Source: Klebsiella spallanzanii (GTDB taxonomy: Bacteria; Pseudomonadota; Gammaproteobacteria; Enterobacterales; Enterobacteriaceae). Taken from it: a DNA stretch of 64,000 bases. Position numbers and translations under genes: made by a program. Below are positions 43,821 through 52,788 of the stretch, in pieces. A model generated the notes under the pieces. That model was not told the DNA's origin. It did no database searches and saw only the letters and a list, made by a program, of their open reading frames with translations. Location of the stretch: assembly GCF_902158555.1 (NCBI RefSeq), contig NZ_CABGGS010000044.1:62001-126000 (forward strand). Reading direction: 5' to 3'. Each line of letters opens with the position of its first letter. Positions within the stretch are counted from its first letter, which is position 1.

Positions 43821-44588
43821 TCACTGAATGGCGACACTCATGCCACCGTCGGCCATAACCACTGCGCCGACAATGTAACTGGCCCTGTCTGACGCCAGAA
43901 AGGCTGCTACTTCTGCGATTTCATCGGGGTGGGCTGCACGACCAACAGGCGCTTTACGACCATGCTCTGCCAGATATGCCTGCCCGTCGGGCTGGATTGT
44001 ATTCGTGATGTTTGTCACCGCATCTCCGGAACCGACTGCATTAACACGAATACCGTGAGCGATAGCCTCCAGCGCGAGTGTGCGGGTTAATTGTGCCAGC
44101 GCCCCCTTGGAGGCTGCATAGGCGGCGATACCGGGAAAAGACTGATAACAGGCGTAAGAACCAATATTAACGATTGCACCCGATTTTGCCGCCATCATTG
44201 GGCGCATGGCTTCCCTTGAAAAAAGGAATGCCCCCGTGGCATTAACAGCCATGACCTGGTTCCATTCCCTGAGCGTCATTTCTGCCACGGGCTGGTTGAT
44301 GATGATGCCAGCGTTGTTGATTAAGACGTCGAGGCGACCGAACTGTTCTGTTGCAGTCCGCACGGCCAGTTCCGCACTGGCTTCCTGAGTCACGTCGGCG
44401 ACAACGGGGACAATGCCTTCACGTGCTAGCGCATTGACATTATCCCCCCGGCCAACTGCGACGATACGAGCGCCCTGGCGGTGCAACAGTTCGACGGTCG
44501 CCAGGCCGATACCGCTGGCGGCACCGGTGACGATCGCAACACGGCCTGCAAAGGGCATAGCCCTGGAAAAAGAGCCTGACTCTGACAT
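43821..44588 (-). CDS. Short-chain dehydrogenase/reductase
   Basis: A 255-residue classical SDR: TGAASGIG glycine motif, NNAGI, IVNIGSYACYQSFPG around the catalytic Ser, and YAASK. The C-terminal ASYIVGAVVMADGGMSV is typical of 3-ketoacyl-ACP-reductase-like enzymes with a complete fold. The ATG at 44588 is chosen because AGGAG precedes it; the frame is open far upstream. Substrate unknown. Second gene of a three-SDR run. Confidence 0.88.
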   Translation of the reverse strand: MSESGSFSRAMPFAGRVAIVTGAASGIGLATVELLHRQGARIVAVGRGDNVNALAREGIVPVVADVTQEASAELAVRTATEQFGRLDVLINNAGIIINQPVAEMTLREWNQVMAVNATGAFLFSREAMRPMMAAKSGAIVNIGSYACYQSFPGIAAYAASKGALAQLTRTLALEAIAHGIRVNAVGSGDAVTNITNTIQPDGQAYLAEHGRKAPVGRAAHPDEIAEVAAFLASDRASYIVGAVVMADGGMSVAIQ

Positions 44589-44622
44589 GAACACTCCTGA
44601 ATAAATGAAAACATGTTTACGG

Positions 44623-45366
44623 TTAATGAGGACTGGCCACAGGGCGGACGATGAGTTCGCTGATATCAACGCCAGCGGGTTGTTCGATGGCATAGGCGAT
44701 TGCCTGCGCCACGGGCTCCGGAGGTAAGGCGATGCGCCGGAATTCGCGCATGGCAGTCCGGGCTGTTTCGTCCGTAATATGATCGGCAAGTTCTGACTCG
44801 ACCACCCCCGGGCTGACCAGCGTCACCCGGATCGCGTTGGTCTCCTGTCGCAGTCCGTCAGAAATAGCGCGCACGGCAAACTTGCTGGCGCAATAGACAG
44901 CGGCTGTGGGCGAGACCGTATACGCGCCTGTGGAGGCAATATTAATGATGTGACCATAACCCTGCTCCTGCATGATCGGCAGGACGGCGGCTATTCCGTG
45001 TAAAACGCCCCGTACATTGACATCCAGCATGCGGTTCCACTCTTCGACCTTCAACGATGCCAGCGGTGAGAGTGGCATAACGCCAGCGTTATTTATGAGA
45101 ACGTCAATGCGTCCGTGCTTCTCCAGCGCCCTGGCTGCGATGCATTGCAAATCTTCTGGTTGCGTGACGTCAATTGCCATGGCATCAACATTACCCCCCA
45201 TTGCCCGCAATTCTGTCGCCAGTGCGGTCAGTTTTTCCATACGTCTGGCACCGATAAACAAATGATGCCCCTTACTGGAAAGATGACGGGCTGTGGCCTC
45301 ACCTATACCACTACTGGCACCGGTAAGAATGACCACCATAGCCTTTTCTGATACAACTGCTTTCAT
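44623..45366 (-). CDS. Short-chain dehydrogenase/reductase
   Basis: A 247-residue classical SDR: TGASSGIG (about residues 15-22), NNAGVMP, INIASTGAYTVSPTAAVYCASK carries the catalytic Ser, Tyr and Lys, and LVSPGVVESEL follows. It resembles the YdfG/serine-dehydrogenase-like oxidoreductases. The ATG at 45366 has AAGGAGG upstream. First gene of the SDR run, divergent from an AraC gene 197 bases away that probably regulates it. Confidence 0.88.
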   Translation of the reverse strand: MKAVVSEKAMVVILTGASSGIGEATARHLSSKGHHLFIGARRMEKLTALATELRAMGGNVDAMAIDVTQPEDLQCIAARALEKHGRIDVLINNAGVMPLSPLASLKVEEWNRMLDVNVRGVLHGIAAVLPIMQEQGYGHIINIASTGAYTVSPTAAVYCASKFAVRAISDGLRQETNAIRVTLVSPGVVESELADHITDETARTAMREFRRIALPPEPVAQAIAYAIEQPAGVDISELIVRPVASPH

Positions 45367-45563
45367 TACTCCTCCTTGCCTGTCACCGGGCGGGACAGGG
45401 AATGTCACGGGAATATCAAACAGGCAGGTATCATAAAGAGAGGGCACATACGACGACAGGCCTGACACTCTTGCGTCATTGCCTAATCCTATTTTCTTTA
45501 TTGATTTTTAAGCACGCGGGGAGTGAAAATATAATTATTAAATTCAATTAGCAGGTCTGATGT

Positions 45564-46508
45564 ATGCCAGAAAGATTGCCCTCCATATCTCAACAGTCCG
45601 AAATGGCGGCTATGATTTGCCAGCTCGCCCCACATGAAGGTCACACCCGTACGTTGCTGGATGGCGTGCGTCTGATGCGTGCTGACGGTGCGCTGGGGCG
45701 TACCCCCGTGTTGTACGAACCAGGCATTGTTATTGTCTGTCAGGGGCACAAAAGAGGTTACCTGGCTGACAGGGTTTACCACTACGACCCTTTGCACTAC
45801 CTGGTGCTGTCAGTACCCCTGCCATTTTCAAGCGAGACAGATGCCAGCCCGGCAGAACCTTTTCTTGCTGTGTCCATTCGGCTGGATATGACAGCTGTGG
45901 CAGACCTGGTTATGGCTGTCGATCACCATGCCACTGCATCAGGTTCACCCGTTGGCATTGTCTCCACACCACTTGACGACACGCTGGCAGATACGACAGT
46001 TCGTCTTCTGAAGGTATTATTTTCACCACTTGAAGCCCGGGTTCTGGGGCCGGGGATTGTGCGAGAGCTGATTTTTCGTGTTCTGCTGGGTGAACAGGGC
46101 GGAGCCATTCGTGCTGCGCTGGCCTGTCATGGCAACTTTGGACGTATCGCGCGTACGTTACAGCGTATCCACCTCGATTACGCCCGGCCACTGGATGTGG
46201 CTTCACTTGCGCACGAAGCTGGCCTGAGCGTTCCGGCTTTTCATGCGCATTTCAAAGCCGTGGCGGCGACTTCTCCCATTCAGTACATCAAGTCAGTACG
46301 TCTTCATCAGGCGCGACTGATGATGATACGGGACAACGTTACTGCAGCAGGGGCAGCAGCTCGGGTCGGCTACGAAAGTGCGTCGCAGTTCAATCGGGAG
46401 TTCAAAAGACTGTTTGGTCGCAGTCCCGGAGAGGAGACACGTAAAATGCGCACGGCATTCGCACTGATGGAACCTGCGCAACTCGAAGCAGCGACATCGA
46501 CACACTAA
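45564..46508 (+). CDS. AraC-family regulator
   Basis: A 314-residue regulator with an N-terminal AraC_N domain (about residues 20-180; VLYEPGIVIVCQGHKRGYL is diagnostic) and two C-terminal helix-turn-helices (LDVASLAHEAGLSVPAFHAHF; AAARVGYESASQFNREFKRL with FGRSPGEE). It is divergent from the three-SDR operon and is likely its activator. This type commonly sits beside SDR or aldo-keto reductase genes and responds to carbonyl compounds. Confidence 0.9.
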   Translation: MPERLPSISQQSEMAAMICQLAPHEGHTRTLLDGVRLMRADGALGRTPVLYEPGIVIVCQGHKRGYLADRVYHYDPLHYLVLSVPLPFSSETDASPAEPFLAVSIRLDMTAVADLVMAVDHHATASGSPVGIVSTPLDDTLADTTVRLLKVLFSPLEARVLGPGIVRELIFRVLLGEQGGAIRAALACHGNFGRIARTLQRIHLDYARPLDVASLAHEAGLSVPAFHAHFKAVAATSPIQYIKSVRLHQARLMMIRDNVTAAGAAARVGYESASQFNREFKRLFGRSPGEETRKMRTAFALMEPAQLEAATSTH

Positions 46509-46835
46509 TCTGCAACTGTCGATATTCATGCGCAAATGTTCACTGTAAACCGGACTGAGACTCCAGGACGCTAACAGTTCATGCTGATATTAAGATTATC
46601 TGAATAACCTGTGGGATTTTCGTTCGTAACAAAAATGTCAGCAACACCTGCTGGCACATCAACATCGGCAGCAAGAACCAGTATGTACCTGTACCTCTGT
46701 GAGCTGCGTGGAAGACGAACGTAAAAACATCGCAAAACCTGGTGCGAAAGCGTAAAGCAGTAGTGCCATTTATATGCGCAGATTGCCGGGCTAACCGTCC
46801 TGTTTTCATCACCAGGTTTTCAGGCTCCGTTCGAT
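46509..46835. other. Intergenic region, no gene seen
   Basis: About 330 bases between the AraC gene and the second DUF1360-like gene. I see no supported gene, hairpin or repeat. It marks the right border of the segment bracketed by the duplicated DUF1360/Rrf2 pair. Confidence 0.4.
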
Positions 46836-47210
46836 TTACAAACCCAGCTTGTCTTTCATTTCTTTTTCTTCAATTGCTTTGGCGATAGCGTTTCTCATTA
46901 CTTTCAGAATGACCCCGCTGAACATAGCCGTTAAACCGATGGTAAAGAATGCCGTAACCGCAAGGTCAATTAACCAGAATCCGGAATGAACAAGAACGGG
47001 CCTGTAAATTGCAACACCGGCAAAAACCACCCAGTGACTAAAACAATAAAAACAACTGAACAGGTAGCCTATCATGGCATTTTTTTTGACCATCCATTCA
47101 CGCAACGGGCGAAACATTTCCTGCTGCGTGACGGTGATTGAAATGCAACTGGACATCAGTGCAATGACGAGGCAGACCCATAACTGTTCTAACACATTAT
47201 CGAATGACAT
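46836..47210 (-). CDS. DUF1360-like membrane protein, copy 2
   Basis: A 124-residue inner-membrane protein with hydrophobic segments WVCLVIALMSSCISITV, SCFYCFSHWVVFAGVAIY and LIDLAVTAFFTIGLTAMF, and the same CxxC loop as copy 1 at 37026. It ends in a basic/acidic cytosolic helix (AKAIEEKEMKDKLGL), which I take as the original C-terminus. The ATG at 47210 matches the start of copy 1. It is divergent from an intact Rrf2 gene with a dyad operator between them. Confidence 0.7.
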   Translation of the reverse strand: MSFDNVLEQLWVCLVIALMSSCISITVTQQEMFRPLREWMVKKNAMIGYLFSCFYCFSHWVVFAGVAIYRPVLVHSGFWLIDLAVTAFFTIGLTAMFSGVILKVMRNAIAKAIEEKEMKDKLGL

Positions 47211-47231
47211 AAAAAATACTCTCTGTATGGA

Positions 47232-47260
47232 TTTCATGTAATAGTATAAGATACATGAAA
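47232..47260. promoter_or_regulatory. Dyad operator between DUF1360 copy 2 and the Rrf2 gene
   Basis: Perfect 9-bp arms TTTCATGTA-N11-TACATGAAA, with a TATAAGAT -10-like word inside the spacer. It lies between divergent genes, as expected for an autoregulated Rrf2 operator. It is the best preserved of three copies in the window. Confidence 0.7.
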
Positions 47261-47321
47261 TCGCGCCACTTATGCAACAACGAAAGTTTCATAAGCAACT
47301 TCGCAGAAAACAGGATAAAAA

Positions 47322-47741
47322 ATGAGAAAAGACCACCGGCTGTCCCGTGCATTACACGTGCTGATACATATGGATAAAATCCGCGATCCCGTTACCTCCG
47401 AAGATATAGCCTCGATGATCAATACGAATCCGGTTGTGGTCAGACGCCTTTTCCAGGGGCTCAAACAGGCGGGTATCATTCATTCTGAAAAAGGGCATGG
47501 AGGTGGCTGGACACTCCAGAAACCTCTCGGAGACATCACTCTCCTTCAGGTTTTCCACGCTATTGGCAGCACTGAACTTTTTTCAATAGGCTGGGCGACT
47601 GAACATGACAAATGCCAGATAGAGGATGCAGTTAACAATGAAATAAGTGATACGCTTGAAGAGGCGAGACGTCTGATTACGAACCGCTTTGCTGAACTTA
47701 CCCTTGATAAGCTTGTGCCGGAAGTCCTTAAACATAAATAA
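47322..47741 (+). CDS. Rrf2-family transcriptional regulator
   Basis: A 139-residue Rrf2 regulator. The winged HTH covers about residues 5-60 (VTSEDIASMINTNPVVVRRLF) and a wing GGGWTLQKP follows; the long C-terminal dimer helix is at about 90-130. It has only one cysteine in the region where iron-sulphur members have three, so it resembles the YwnA-like cluster-free branch that senses other signals. It probably represses the DUF1360-like gene across the operator at 47232-47260, the copy-1 promoter and, by the shared operator, the RND pump. A 12-bp-stem terminator follows. Confidence 0.88.
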   Translation: MRKDHRLSRALHVLIHMDKIRDPVTSEDIASMINTNPVVVRRLFQGLKQAGIIHSEKGHGGGWTLQKPLGDITLLQVFHAIGSTELFSIGWATEHDKCQIEDAVNNEISDTLEEARRLITNRFAELTLDKLVPEVLKHK

Positions 47742-47742
47742 A

Positions 47743-47780
47743 TTCAACAGCCGGGCATCATATAATGTCCGGCTGTTGAA
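47743..47780. terminator. Terminator between Rrf2 and the RND permease gene
   Basis: Perfect 12-bp stem TTCAACAGCCGG / CCGGCTGTTGAA with a 14-base loop, 2 bases after the Rrf2 stop and before the end of the convergent pump gene. It can serve both strands, although U tracts are short. Confidence 0.6.
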
Positions 47781-47795
47781 AGGTCACCATAAATT

Positions 47796-50700
47796 TTAGT
47801 CTGAAGCCTGTTCTGTTATCGGCCGTTCCTCAGGCGCGTCCGGTAAAGTGGCCGAGTGCAGTGGTTTCCCTGATATTTGTCGGGCTAACAGGTAGAACAC
47901 GGGGGTCATAAACAAGCCAAAAAGGGTGACGCCGAGCATGCCAAAGAATACTGATATCCCAATTGCCTGACGCATCTCAGCGCCTGCTCCATGCGATACC
48001 ATCAGGGGGATTACACCCATGATGAAAGCCAGTGAGGTCATCAGAATTGGACGCAGCCTGAGACGGCATGCCTCTTTCACCGCGTTAAAGGCAGACTTAC
48101 CTGAAAGCTCAAGTTCACGGGCAAATTCAACGATAAGAATGGCATTTTTAGATGCGAGCCCGACCAGGACGATAAATCCAATTTGCGTAAAGATATTATT
48201 GTCCCCATGAGTCAGCCACACCCCGGTAAGTGCAGAAAGGATACTCATTGGGACAATCATAATGACAGCCAAAGGGAGCGTAAGGCTTTCATACTGGGCA
48301 GCCAGTACCAGGAATACCAATAATACACAGAGTGGAAAAATCCAGACGGCACTGTTGCCTGCAAGAATTTGCTGGTAGGTCAGGTCTGTCCACTCATACT
48401 CTACGCCGGGTGGAAGTGTTTTCATCGCTATACGTTCAATCTCTTCCATCGCCTGACTTGAAGAATAGCCTGGAGCAGGAGCGCCACTAAGATCGACCGC
48501 TGTAAAACCGTTATAACGGGTAACCAGCTCAGGACCGTGTGTCGGCTCAATACGGGCTATGGCAGACAGCGGTACCATATTGCCATCGGCATTTCGGGTC
48601 TGTAGTTTCAGTATATCCTCCGGGGTCGCCCTGAACTCTGCGTCGGCCTGCATTCTTACCTGATATACACGACCTATTATATTGAAATCATTTATATAAT
48701 ATGAGCCAAGATAGGATTGTAATGTCTCGGTGATATCACTGATGTTCACCCCAAGTTGTTTGGCGCGATTACGGTCAATATCGACATTAATTTGTGGAAA
48801 ATTATTCTGGTATGTTGAAAAAAGTGACGTCAGCACAGGTGATTTAGCTGCTTCTGCCTGAAAGCGTCGAAGTACTTCGGCCATTCCGTCGTAACCGATA
48901 TTTCCTCTGTCTTCAAGCTGCAATTTGAATCCCCCCAGGGAACCCAGACCCATAACGGGTGGTGCCGGGAAAACGGCCGCAAAATCTGCGCCAGGAAGTG
49001 ACTGATATCTGGCATTCAGAGAGGCGGCAACATCATCTGCGCTGATGCCAGGCCGTTGCTCAAAAGGCTTGAGGAGGACAAATGTCAGACCGGAACCAGG
49101 GCTTGTGGTGGTGCCGTTTACAGACAATCCAGCATAAGAAGATGTGGAAGATACTCCTGGCTCACTTCGTGCTATTTCATTCATTTTTTCCAGTACCCGG
49201 TCTGTTCTGGACAATGATGCGCCAGCAGGAAGCTGCACAAAACTGATAAGGTATTCTTTATCCTGAGCAGGGATAAACCCCCCAGGTACAGACCTGCCCA
49301 GTAACAGCGTAATTGCCAGCAGAATGCCATAAATCACCATAATCAGAATCTTGCGCTGGCCAAGCGCGCCAACACCTTTTTCATATCGCCTGGCACTACT
49401 GTTGAACAGGCGGTTGAAAACAGTAAAGAACCGTCCACAACTACGATGCATAATGCGCGTAAGCCAGTCGTTGTCTGAATCACGTGACTTCAGCAGCATG
49501 GCAGAGAGAGCCGGTGAGAGCGTAAGGGAGTTAATAGCGGAGATAATCGTTGAAACTGCTATTGTCACTGCAAACTGCTGATAAAACCTCCCGGTCAGGC
49601 CACTCATAAAAGCCAGCGGAACAAATACGGCACTCAGCGTCAGCGCGATCGCAATAATGGGACTACTGACTTCCTGCATAGCCTTGCAGGCGGCATGATA
49701 TGGCGTCATGCCTCTTTCTATGTTTCTTTCTACATTTTCAACAACAACAATGGCATCATCAACGACAATGCCAATAGCCAGGACGAGGCCAAAAAGGCTC
49801 AGGGCATTGATTGAAAACCCAAAAAGGTACAGAAATGCCATTGTGCCTGTTATCGAAACGGGAACAGCCAGCAGAGGAATGATTGATGCTCGCCAGGTCT
49901 GGAGGAAAAGAAAAACAACCAGTACCACGAGGAGTATGGCCTCAAAAAGAGTATGAAGCACAGCTTCTATACTCGCCCTGACTGATTTGGTTGGATTATA
50001 AACTATCTGGTAATCCAGTCCTTCAGGGAACTGTTTTTTCAGATCTTTCATTGTGCGACTTACTTGTGAGGCAATTTCCAGAGCATTTGCGCCCGGAGAC
50101 TCCTGTATGGCCAGCGCTACCGCAGGCTTTTTATCCAGGTAAGTACGCATGGCATAATTTTCAGCGGCCAGTTCAATACGGGCGACATCCTTCAATAATG
50201 TCGTTCTGGTATCCTGTCGGGCATGGAGCACAATGTTGCCAAATTCTTCAGCCGTTTTAAGCCGACCGCTGGCATTAACTGACAACTGTAACGGTGTTTC
50301 TTCTGCCATAGGGGCTGCGCCAACGCTTCCCACTGGTGACTGGGCGTTTTGTTCACGGATAGCAGAGGCGACATCTGATGTCGTCAGTCCGCGAGCAGCC
50401 ATAGCATCAGGATTAAGCCAGATTCGCATCGCGTAACCACCGGGGCCCCATACTGATACCTGGCCAACTCCCTCAATACGCGAGAGCTGGTCTTTGATGT
50501 TACGTATGGCGTAATTACTGATGTAATTATCGTTATATCTGCCATCAGGCGATATCATATGAACGGCAAGTGTGATATTCGGCGAGCTTTTATTCGTTGT
50601 GACACCCAGTCGCTGGACATCTTCAGGTAACCGGGGCAGAGCCTGCGACACCCGGTTCTGCACCCATTGCTGAGCCTGATCGGGATCTGTGCCCAGTTTG

Positions 50701-50987
50701 AAGGTCACTGTCAGATAGAGATTGCCATCCTCATTTGAAAGTGACTGCATATACAGCATATTCTCTACGCCGTTCACAGTTTCCTCTATTGGAGCTGCAA
50801 CCGTCTGTGCAATCGTGGTGGCATTGGCTCCAGGATACTGGGCATGAACGATAACGGATGGGGGGACAACCGGTGGGTATTCCGATACCGGTAGACGAAA
50901 TATGGCGATAATCCCTGCCAGAATGAACAACGCAGACAGTACTCCAGCAAAAACCGGCCTGTCGATAAAGAATTTTGATACTTTCAT
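47796..50987 (-). CDS. RND multidrug efflux permease (HAE1 family, MexF/OqxB-like)
   Basis: A 1063-residue inner-membrane proton antiporter that would export drugs or metabolites through a tripartite pump. FFIDRPVFAGVLSALF at the N-terminus, PVSEYPPVVPPSVIV, GLVLAIGIVVDDAIVVVENV with the proton-relay aspartates of TM4, and FRPGTDPDQ-type periplasmic segments place it in the MexF/OqxB branch. Twelve membrane helices and two large periplasmic loops are evident. It overlaps the fusion-protein gene by 4 bases. No outer-membrane channel gene accompanies it, so chromosomal TolC is the likely partner. Substrates cannot be read from the sequence. Confidence 0.92.
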   Translation of the reverse strand: MKVSKFFIDRPVFAGVLSALFILAGIIAIFRLPVSEYPPVVPPSVIVHAQYPGANATTIAQTVAAPIEETVNGVENMLYMQSLSNEDGNLYLTVTFKLGTDPDQAQQWVQNRVSQALPRLPEDVQRLGVTTNKSSPNITLAVHMISPDGRYNDNYISNYAIRNIKDQLSRIEGVGQVSVWGPGGYAMRIWLNPDAMAARGLTTSDVASAIREQNAQSPVGSVGAAPMAEETPLQLSVNASGRLKTAEEFGNIVLHARQDTRTTLLKDVARIELAAENYAMRTYLDKKPAVALAIQESPGANALEIASQVSRTMKDLKKQFPEGLDYQIVYNPTKSVRASIEAVLHTLFEAILLVVLVVFLFLQTWRASIIPLLAVPVSITGTMAFLYLFGFSINALSLFGLVLAIGIVVDDAIVVVENVERNIERGMTPYHAACKAMQEVSSPIIAIALTLSAVFVPLAFMSGLTGRFYQQFAVTIAVSTIISAINSLTLSPALSAMLLKSRDSDNDWLTRIMHRSCGRFFTVFNRLFNSSARRYEKGVGALGQRKILIMVIYGILLAITLLLGRSVPGGFIPAQDKEYLISFVQLPAGASLSRTDRVLEKMNEIARSEPGVSSTSSYAGLSVNGTTTSPGSGLTFVLLKPFEQRPGISADDVAASLNARYQSLPGADFAAVFPAPPVMGLGSLGGFKLQLEDRGNIGYDGMAEVLRRFQAEAAKSPVLTSLFSTYQNNFPQINVDIDRNRAKQLGVNISDITETLQSYLGSYYINDFNIIGRVYQVRMQADAEFRATPEDILKLQTRNADGNMVPLSAIARIEPTHGPELVTRYNGFTAVDLSGAPAPGYSSSQAMEEIERIAMKTLPPGVEYEWTDLTYQQILAGNSAVWIFPLCVLLVFLVLAAQYESLTLPLAVIMIVPMSILSALTGVWLTHGDNNIFTQIGFIVLVGLASKNAILIVEFARELELSGKSAFNAVKEACRLRLRPILMTSLAFIMGVIPLMVSHGAGAEMRQAIGISVFFGMLGVTLFGLFMTPVFYLLARQISGKPLHSATLPDAPEERPITEQASD

Positions 50988-52153
50988 GATGACTTATTTC
51001 CTTCCCGGGATTTTGAAGAAGGGGATTCGTCTTTGCTGACAACGACTGTTTCACCGGGACTGACCAACTGCGCCCCACCGGAAATAACTCTGTCACCCTT
51101 ATTGAGGCCTTTTTTCACAACAATCAGTTCCCCCTGTCTGTTTCCCAGTTCGAGGGGGCGATATTCAACTTTGTCATTGTTTCCGACTACCAGAACATAG
51201 CGTCTGTCCTGGTCGGTGCGGATCAGTGTCTGGTCAATCAATACTGCTGTATAAGATTTGCTTGCCTGGAGTCTGACCCGGGCCTGTAAACCGGGAAGCA
51301 ACCTTGATGATGGATTATCAAGAAGTGCGCGCATCCTGATAGTGCCGGTTTCAGTACTGAGATGATTATCCACAGAATGAAGAATGGCTTTATGTGGATA
51401 ATCTTTTTCATCGGCCAGTCCTACCAGCACTTCAGGTTTGTCTTTATTTGAAAGCTTGTCGATATAATTAAGATAGGTTCGTTCATCCGCATTAAAAGCG
51501 ACATACAAGGGATCAAGAGCAACAATGGATGCAAGAACTGGACTGTCAATACCGGCTGCGACCAGATTACCGACTGTCAGTTCTGCTCTGGAAATACGGC
51601 CAGTTACCGGTGCGGTGATCCGGGTATAGCTTTCGCTGAGCCTGGCGCTCTCGACCTCAGCTTCGGCAATCTCCCTGGCTGCTTTCGATTCCCGGGCGGC
51701 ATTGTTCAGAACGTCATAATCGCGCTGTGAGATAGCATGGGTCCCGATAAGTTTTTTACCCCGGGACAGATCCAGCAATGCCAAGTCCTGCTTCGCTTTT
51801 GCCTGCGCGTATGCTGCACGAGCCCGGGCCAGTTCAGTCTTATAAGGGGCTGGATCGATAATAAATAAAATATCGCCTTTCCTGACCAACTGACCATCCC
51901 TGAACTTAACATCCACAATCGAGCCTGTAACTTTTGAACGTACAGTGACCTCATCGGTGGCTTCCAGTTTTCCCGAGAATTCGACCCAGTCGTTTACCGT
52001 ATGAACAACTGCGGACGTAGTTCGCACCGTTTTAAAGTTTGATGTCTCAAGTGCATACGCGCCGGGTATGACGCTCTGTTTTGAAAGGAACAGCCCGATG
52101 ACAGCCAGTGTACCGGTTAAGCACAACATGCGAAGTTTGAACGATACAGTCAT
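50984..52153 (-). CDS. RND periplasmic membrane fusion protein
   Basis: A 389-residue HlyD/AcrA-type adaptor. An N-terminal membrane anchor (LCLTGTLAVIGLFL) is followed by a lipoyl half (VRSKVTGSIVDVKFRDGQLV), an alpha hairpin (residues about 105-165), the second lipoyl half (ITAPVTGRISRAELTVGNLV), and beta-barrel and membrane-proximal domains (LLPGLQARVRL). It lacks a lipobox. Its start is 138 bases from a dyad operator like those of the Rrf2 regulator. It is the first gene of the pump operon. Confidence 0.92.
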   Translation of the reverse strand: MTVSFKLRMLCLTGTLAVIGLFLSKQSVIPGAYALETSNFKTVRTTSAVVHTVNDWVEFSGKLEATDEVTVRSKVTGSIVDVKFRDGQLVRKGDILFIIDPAPYKTELARARAAYAQAKAKQDLALLDLSRGKKLIGTHAISQRDYDVLNNAARESKAAREIAEAEVESARLSESYTRITAPVTGRISRAELTVGNLVAAGIDSPVLASIVALDPLYVAFNADERTYLNYIDKLSNKDKPEVLVGLADEKDYPHKAILHSVDNHLSTETGTIRMRALLDNPSSRLLPGLQARVRLQASKSYTAVLIDQTLIRTDQDRRYVLVVGNNDKVEYRPLELGNRQGELIVVKKGLNKGDRVISGGAQLVSPGETVVVSKDESPSSKSREGNKSS

Positions 52154-52290
52154 AAATCATTCCAAAAATCATGTGGTTATAAAGGTAAAGTTAAGTTGTT
52201 TGTTGGCCCCTACATGTCACAGCGTTTACCTGCGTTACTTTGTGATGTGCGCGCACCATAAGACGTTGCAAACTCGCATCGGAAAGATAA

Positions 52291-52319
52291 ACTCATGTAA
52301 CTTTACAAGGGACATGAGT
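52291..52319. promoter_or_regulatory. Rrf2-type dyad operator upstream of the RND pump
   Basis: ACTCATGTA-N11-GACATGAGT: 8-bp arms around a spacer of the same length as in the two DUF1360 operators, sharing the TCATGTA half-site. It lies 138 bases upstream of the fusion-protein gene. Shared control by the Rrf2 protein is inferred from this match. Confidence 0.6.
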
Positions 52320-52750
52320 CAGCTTATCACATGAAACCATGAAAGTTACATGATATTTTGCGTGTGATGTTTTGAATTCCGTTAAAGTGAATGCAATCTT
52401 TCACGAGAAAGTTGTTTTTATTTGCTATTTAATCAGTCTTGATAACAATCCGGTTTTACCGGGAGAATGAGTGGGGCTGGGAAGCAAACACAGTAATGTT
52501 CACGTCAAGTTAATAGCCGAGTACCTTCTCGCCCTAAACCAGCAGCGTGTTCGATACGTCAGGAGCCTGATCTGCATCTCTTAGAGTTTTCCTTTGTCGG
52601 CCGTTTTAAGACTATGGAATGTTCTGTAGAGAACATCCGCAATAGCCTTTTTCAAAAGCAAATACCTTACAGGAGTCATTACTCCTTCGCAGTCATGGGA
52701 TTTAAACTAAAAAAAACCATATCAATTGACGCCGATATGGGGTTGATTTG

Positions 52751-52784
52751 TTACGCCAGATAGTTCATGAACTATCTGGCGTAA
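52751..52784. terminator. 34-bp perfect palindrome after the integrase gene
   Basis: TTACGCCAGATAGTTCA followed at once by its exact reverse complement, 4 bases beyond the integrase stop. The lack of a loop and of a U tract on the integrase strand makes it atypical for a terminator; it could extrude as a cruciform or bind a dimeric protein. Confidence 0.6.
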
Positions 52785-52788
52785 TGCT

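Larger units (their letters stand above)
52154..52788. other. Regulatory and integrase-proximal intergenic region
   Basis: About 630 bases without a gene. It holds the pump operator (52291-52319), a second inverted copy of the half-site word TCATGTAACTTT (complement at 52342-52353), and near its right end the 34-bp palindrome after the integrase gene. The pump promoter must lie here on the minus strand. Confidence 0.5.

Noticed and set aside
37026..47741. Composite transposon formed by the repeated DUF1360/Rrf2 pairs
   Set aside because: No transposase gene, terminal inverted repeats or target duplications are visible; the repeats are ordinary genes.
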